A stretch of 64,000 nucleotides of DNA from Cannabis sativa (Eukaryota; Streptophyta; Magnoliopsida; Rosales; Cannabaceae). A program made the position numbers and the translations under genes. The stretch covers positions 76,214,211 to 76,278,210 of the forward strand of contig NC_083604.1 of the NCBI RefSeq assembly GCF_029168945.1, written 5' to 3'. Below are positions 58,985 through 64,000 of the stretch, in pieces (positions within the stretch are counted from its first letter, which is position 1; each line of letters begins with the position of its first letter). The notes beneath the pieces were generated by a model that was not told the DNA's origin, made no database searches, and saw only the letters and a list, made by a program, of their open reading frames with translations.

Positions 58985-59765
58985 GTTCGTGTGTGTAGTA
59001 TTTATTCGTGCTTTTAAAAAAATGGGTCGTACCGTATCGTGTCAATATTTTTAAAGGGTAGGTCCAACACGGGCCATAGGCTCGGTATTTTCGTGTCGTG
59101 CTCGGATTTGTGTCGTGCTTTGAACTTGTCGGCCCGTATTAATTTTTTAAATGGGTTAGCTCATTTTCATATTCAGACTTAAATTCCTGCTTTACTTTTC
59201 TATATTTTTTTTTACAATTACAAAATTATATGTATATTTAAAAACTTTAGTTATATTATATTTATATAAATTTTAAATAATATTTTACAAATAATTATAT
59301 AAAAAAATTATTAATAAAATTTAAATATTTATTTATAAATACTTAAATTTTATATCACACCATATAAATAAATTAATATATAATCTTAATTTTTTATGTT
59401 TTAGTAATTTTAATTATAGAATTATAATATTTAATATTATATTTAAATTTTTTTATTATTTTAATTTATTTATAATTGAATAATTCATATCTTATTATTA
59501 ATAATAAATTATAAAGTTTTTTAACATGCCGTGTGATATTTCTTAGACATTTCGTTGTATTTTTCGGAATTGTCTATTCGTGCTTACGTGTCGTATTTTA
59601 TGTGCTTCTCGTGTCATATCGTGTTTAAGGACATATTTTTAATTCCGTGTAGTGATAATTTGTAGCATCATGCCGTATCGTGCCCACGTCCTATTTTTTG
59701 TGCCTAATCGTGCTCATATTTTTTGGACTCGTACCAATTTCGTGTCGTGTCAAAAAGTCTAACTT
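58985..59765. repeat. Transposon-like repeat rich in 'cgtgtcgtgc'
   Basis: Both ends are dense in cgtgtcgtg, cgtgctc and cgggcc words (58990-59150 and 59520-59755) in partly inverted arrangement, around an AT-only centre. It resembles a widespread plant non-autonomous DNA transposon type. Exact ends were not resolved. Confidence 0.45.
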
Positions 59766-60144
59766 ATATTTATAGCACTATATTAAAGGTATTGTATTAA
59801 ACATATACAAATATTATCTCTAAAAATTGTATACACATCATAGCATAACTTATTATATAATAAACTACTATTTATCTATTTATTTTTTATTTGAAGTACT
59901 CTTCGTAATTCTTTCACTAATAAAGTTAAATTTGTCTTGTTAGTGGTAGATCATAGTAGTAGATGATGACAAATTATTTGAAAAAATGAGCATAATGTAA
60001 TTATAGGAGAATATTTGTAATTATTTTCTTAGTGGAGAATTTTTACAAGAGAAAAATGTTCAAAAACAAAAATCTATTGGGGTCAACAAATTCTGTTATA
60101 ATGTATATAGCTAGACATGGACGTTATTTTTACAAATGTATACG

Positions 60145-61090
60145 TGTAACGTCCTCGCTTCAAGCCTCCATTGGGCCCTTACACCCACAGAATGAATGAC
60201 TCTTATACACGAGTACGTCACTTTGGCTGCTTCATGGACTGACGACTGACCCTACAGACCAACACGAGTGTTTCCAGCGTGCTTTGTCCTCACTCACACG
60301 CTTCCTGGGAAAACTTCCCAGGAGGTCACCCATCCTTGAAATTGCTCCCAAGCCAAGCACGCTTAACTGTGGAGTTCTTTCGAGATGGGCTACCGAAAAA
60401 CAAGATGCACCTTGTTGATATAGGTAGTACCAATCAATCCATTTAAGCTCTCTTCAACTGTGTAGTCTCATACCTACACAAGCCTCGTAATCATCCCACT
60501 TGACGCTTCCTGAAGTGTGGGATTGCACAGCTTACCCGTGTTTCCCCTTACGGATCACGGGACTACTGACTGTCACAATCACCCCCCCTTACGGGGTCCG
60601 ACGTCCTCGTCGACCACACTTCCGGCTGGGTCAAGGTTCTGATACCATTTGTAACGTCCTCGCTTCAAGCCTCCATTGGGCCCTTACACCCACAGAATGA
60701 ATGACTCTTATACACGAGTACGTCACTTTGGCTGCTTCATGGACTGACGACTGACCCTACAGACCAACACGAGTGTTTCCAGCGTGCTTTGTCCTCACTC
60801 ACACGCTTCCCCGGGAAAACTTCCCGGCGAGGTCACCCATCCCCTGAAATTGCTCCCAAGCCAAGCACGCTTAACTCTGTGGAGTTCTTTCGAGATGGGC
60901 TACCGAAAAACAAGATGCACCTTGTTGATATAGGTAGTACCAATCAATCCATTTAAGCCTTCTCTTCATCGTGTAGTCTCATACCTACACAGTCTCAGAA
61001 TCATCCCACTTGACCTTCCCCAGGCGGTGTGGGATTGCACAGCTTACCCGGTGTTTCCCCTTACGGATCACGGGACTACTGACTGTCACA
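60145..61090 (-). mobile_element. Complete Cassandra TRIM with TSD
   Basis: LTRs at 60145-60577 and 60650-61090 flank a 72-bp interior. On the minus strand the LTR runs TGTGACAGTC...CGTTACA and the primer-binding site is 'tggtatcagaacc' (60635-60647, complemented). The polypurine tract is 'aaggggggtgatt'. The perfect target duplication is 'atacg' (60140-60144 and 61091-61095). Each LTR holds a 5S rRNA-like region with an internal Pol III promoter-type sequence (agttaagcgtgcttgg, ggatgggtgacctcctggg). No coding capacity; it depends on another element's proteins. Confidence 0.95.
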
Positions 61091-61095
61091 ATACG

Positions 61096-61785
61096 TACAC
61101 TAAATAATCATACATACACATGTATACAAACAAGAGTATCTAATTTTGTTATGTGGATGTGGTCCACATGATTTTTTTTTTTTTTCTCTCTTTATTATAA
61201 TTTGAGTTTAGAGGATTGGATTCTTAATATATACGGTTCAATAATTTGACTATGGCAACTCTAGGAAGATATTATAAAATAATAATTTCACATTTATTTT
61301 TCATCCACTTGTTAACATTATTTGACATATATCTCCACCTCCACCATAACCATCATATTTGTGAATCATTCTTTGCCCTACGCACAATTATTGTTATTAT
61401 TATTATGATGTAAGGGAAAAAAAATAGTAATTTGTGCGTATATATCCATCATGGGTAATTTTTTTCTTCAAAATGCCCCACTATTTAATTTTAATAAAGT
61501 GGGATTGTGGGAGTACAAAACCCCTTTGGTGATAACATTTTAATAACAAATTAAATAGTTTATTTTTTCTTCACAAAAATTACTTGTAACTAATAATATT
61601 ATTGAAATTACAAATCATAACTAAATTAGTGTTAGTCATAATTAACACTTTAGTTTTTGTTACACTTGTGATTTTAGTGAATAATTTAGAGTGTGTTTGT
61701 TTAATTGTTTGGTAACAATTATTTAAACAATTTTTTTTATTTTTTTTATTAGAAAAGTAAATATATATATATATATATATATATA
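61096..61785. other. AT-rich intergenic DNA with (at)n microsatellite
   Basis: No gene. An (at)n tract lies at about 61762-61785. Confidence 0.5.
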
Positions 61786-61794
61786 TTTAGAAAA

Positions 61795-62001
61795 GCTAAT
61801 TAGGATTTTTGTCCCCTGAACTTTGACATGTACCAAATCATGCCCATGAACTTTTAAGGTCATTGAAAATGCTCCCTGAACTTTTAATGTCCTTAAATCC
61901 AACAATCTCAATAGTTCAGGGGCATTTTCAATAGCCTTAAAAGTTCAGGGGCATGATTTGGTACATGTCAAAGTTCAGGGGGTAAAAATCATAATTAGCC
62001 A
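61795..62001. mobile_element. Fold-back MITE, 9-bp target duplication (Mutator type)
   Basis: The two halves are reverse complements ('ctgaactttgacatgtacc' with 'ggtacatgtcaaagttcag'). Flanking 9-mers 'tttagaaaa' (61786-61794, 62002-62010) match exactly. Partial relatives lie near 32180-32270 and 63600-63790. Its transcript would form a nearly perfect hairpin. Confidence 0.85.
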
Positions 62002-62230
62002 TTTAGAAAATACACCTAATTGTTTTAATTTTTTTTAAAAAAAATTGAAAACAAAAGGAAGTTATTTTAAAAATCTATTCAAACCATTTTTTAATCATAG
62101 TTTATTATGTACTCTTTTTTATTGATATTTCATCTTCTCTCACCTCTCAATAAGGATAGATATTAGGTAGATAATGAGCGGGTAATACATCGCCCAATCC
62201 CATCCCCACTCCCCATTTATGCTCCATATA

Positions 62231-62670
62231 CAGTAGAACCTCTATCCAAGAATACACTTGAGACCAAGTAAATTATATTCTAATTTGGAGGTTATAACTA
62301 AATAGAATTACACTAGAAAAAAAAAATTAAAAAACAAAAAAATATCAATGTAACAATAATAACAATAAATAATCATTAATGTACTATATCATAATAGAAA
62401 TATTTTAAAGTAAATATAATTTCATACATGTATTATATAATTTATTAATTTTATATAAATAAATTTACAAAATACATGTATATATTTTATTAAGATGTAA
62501 TTATTCTTATATAGAGGTATACTTTGTTAATACGGGACTTAGAAAATGTATAACTAATTACAATTTAGATGTTATTCTTATTTATAACTGGCCCAAATCG
62601 GGACTTGATTTTTTTATAACAAATTAGAGGTTATTCTTGAATAGAGTATTCTTAAATAGAGGTTCTACTG
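62231..62670. mobile_element. Emigrant/Lemi-type (pogo, Tc1/mariner) MITE
   Basis: TIRs 'cagtagaacctctat' match at both ends and are flanked by TA dinucleotides (62229-62230, 62671-62672), the pogo-family target duplication. The 440-bp interior is AT-rich without a transposase. The terminal sequence is very close to the known Emigrant/Lemi1 type. Confidence 0.9.
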
Positions 62671-62672
62671 TA

Positions 62673-64000
62673 TATAAAAAAGAAAGAAAAGTTATTGTAT
62701 GCATCCATGTATCTTCTAAATTCTAAATTTTACTTTTTATTAAAAGAAATTTACACTAAAATAATATACACTATATTTACTAACAGTTTCAAAAAAATTG
62801 ATTTAAAAACTTGGTATTATTACTATTAATTAATATATCATTGGAAATATATGTGCAGACTCACATAGAAGCTTGGGGTATAGTTGTCCTCTAAAAAAAT
62901 TTTTTTAAAAAAATATATATATACGTACATTTTTATTAGTTAAACATATATTTCAGTAAAAAAAATTATATTTATATATAATATTAACTTTTAAATTTAA
63001 TGAATAAACTAAATTTGATTTATGATAAATGTCAAGGTTCAAATCTCATTAAGACCACTTTTTTTTTTTTTTTTTTTTTTAAATTTATTTTTGCCTCCTC
63101 TACCTTAAAAAAAAATTACACTCGCCACTACATTTAGTTGTGACTACATCATCATGATAATATTCTTTAGTCCGATCTGTTTTTCAATAAAAAGCAAACA
63201 TATATTCAAATTTCTCTTGATCACTAAAAAAACAAGTCTATTTAATATAAAAGAAAGAAAAAATATAAATGAAAAAAGAAAAAAGTTGACAAATTATGTG
63301 ATTGATATCTATATTATATATCGATATAGATGGAGTAGCTAATTAATAAGACGTTAGCTAGGCCACAATACCTTATATTCCTTTCAGTCTTTTTGAACTT
63401 TAATTCTCACTTCACCAACATTTTCTTTCTTTTTTTTTTAGATATATTTACATATATTTTTTTCTTCATTGATTATGAATTTTTATTATAACCAATTAGA
63501 AGCTTTTTTTCCTGTAAAAATTGTGACACGAATGTCAAATAAATATTGAGTATCCATACTAGAATCAAAGTATATATAAATATATATGTATTATATATAA
63601 GGCTAATTAAGATTTTTATCTTTGAATTATAATATGTACTAAATTATATCTTTTGAACTTTTTAAGCCGTTAAATTTTTTTCTGAACTATTGAAATTGTC
63701 AATTTTACTAATGTGGCATTTATCCATGTCTCTGAACTTTAATATCTACTAAATCACGTCCTTTAATCAATTTTAACATACACCTAATTAGACAAAAGTC
63801 CTTAAATTATTATCAATTTGTTAAAAAAAAAATGTGAGTGATTATTACATATTTAAATTATTGTTGGACCAAGATATATATAGCATATATTCTTATTTCC
63901 TTGAGGTATTATTGTACTACACTAGACTTATATATGTATATAATGCATGAGATATATAGATAAAATTTTTATTCTATATTATATATATATATATATCCTT
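62673..64000. other. AT-rich intergenic DNA with a partial MITE
   Basis: No gene. 63600-63790 ('ggctaattaagatttttatc', 'atatgtactaaatta') is a diverged copy of the 61795-62001 family. A T23 run lies near 63058-63080. Confidence 0.45.

Overview
This window is plant nuclear DNA, most likely from a eudicot. It is strongly AT-rich, its genes are split by GT-AG introns, and it is full of plant transposons: Ty1/Copia elements, a Cassandra TRIM, CACTA, Helitron, MITEs and a tRNA-derived SINE. The species cannot be fixed from sequence alone; a Rosales genome such as Cannabaceae is only a guess. Only two genes look intact. One is a single-exon ELO-like (GNS1/SUR4, HOS3-type) membrane protein at 13690-14664 (+). 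The other is a two-exon mitochondrial calcium uniporter (MCU family) at 43031-45441 (-).

Layout. 1-13 kb: AT-rich DNA with a degenerate minisatellite, a LINE-type DUF4283 fragment, a decayed retroelement with a 'gypsy-type transposase' domain, and nested MITEs. 13.4-14.7 kb: the ELO-like gene. 15.0-21.3 kb: a Copia element with two nearly identical LTRs, flanked by a 172-bp direct duplication instead of a 5-bp target repeat. 21.8-25.8 kb: two LTR-like segments sharing 'ttcgggagaag' arrays. 25.8-33.5 kb: long-TIR MITEs, a 2.1-kb CACTA-like element, and an element packed with AAACCGGTTT palindromes. 34.4-40.8 kb: a second Copia element with a clean 5-bp TSD, whose start codon and splice donor lie inside the LTR and are deleted from its own 5' LTR. 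43.0-45.4 kb: the MCU gene. 47.99-56.83 kb: a predicted 8.84-kb Helitron on the minus strand. 60.1-61.1 kb: a complete Cassandra. 61.8-62.7 kb: a Mutator-type and an Emigrant/pogo-type MITE.

The most interesting object is the Helitron. It carries, all in one orientation and with splice sites preserved, pieces of at least six unrelated genes: a DnaJ protein, LUMINIDEPENDENS, a DUF89/PANK2-related phosphatase, a SMARCAL1/CHR18-type helicase, a TPR (RPAP3-like) protein and an RPA70-like protein. It was later invaded by a SINE and by a head-to-head inverted Cassandra complex of five LTRs that shares a single 5-bp TSD.

The host genes do not form a pathway; they are isolated genes in a repeat-rich region. 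All identifications come from reading translations and motifs by eye, with no database search.
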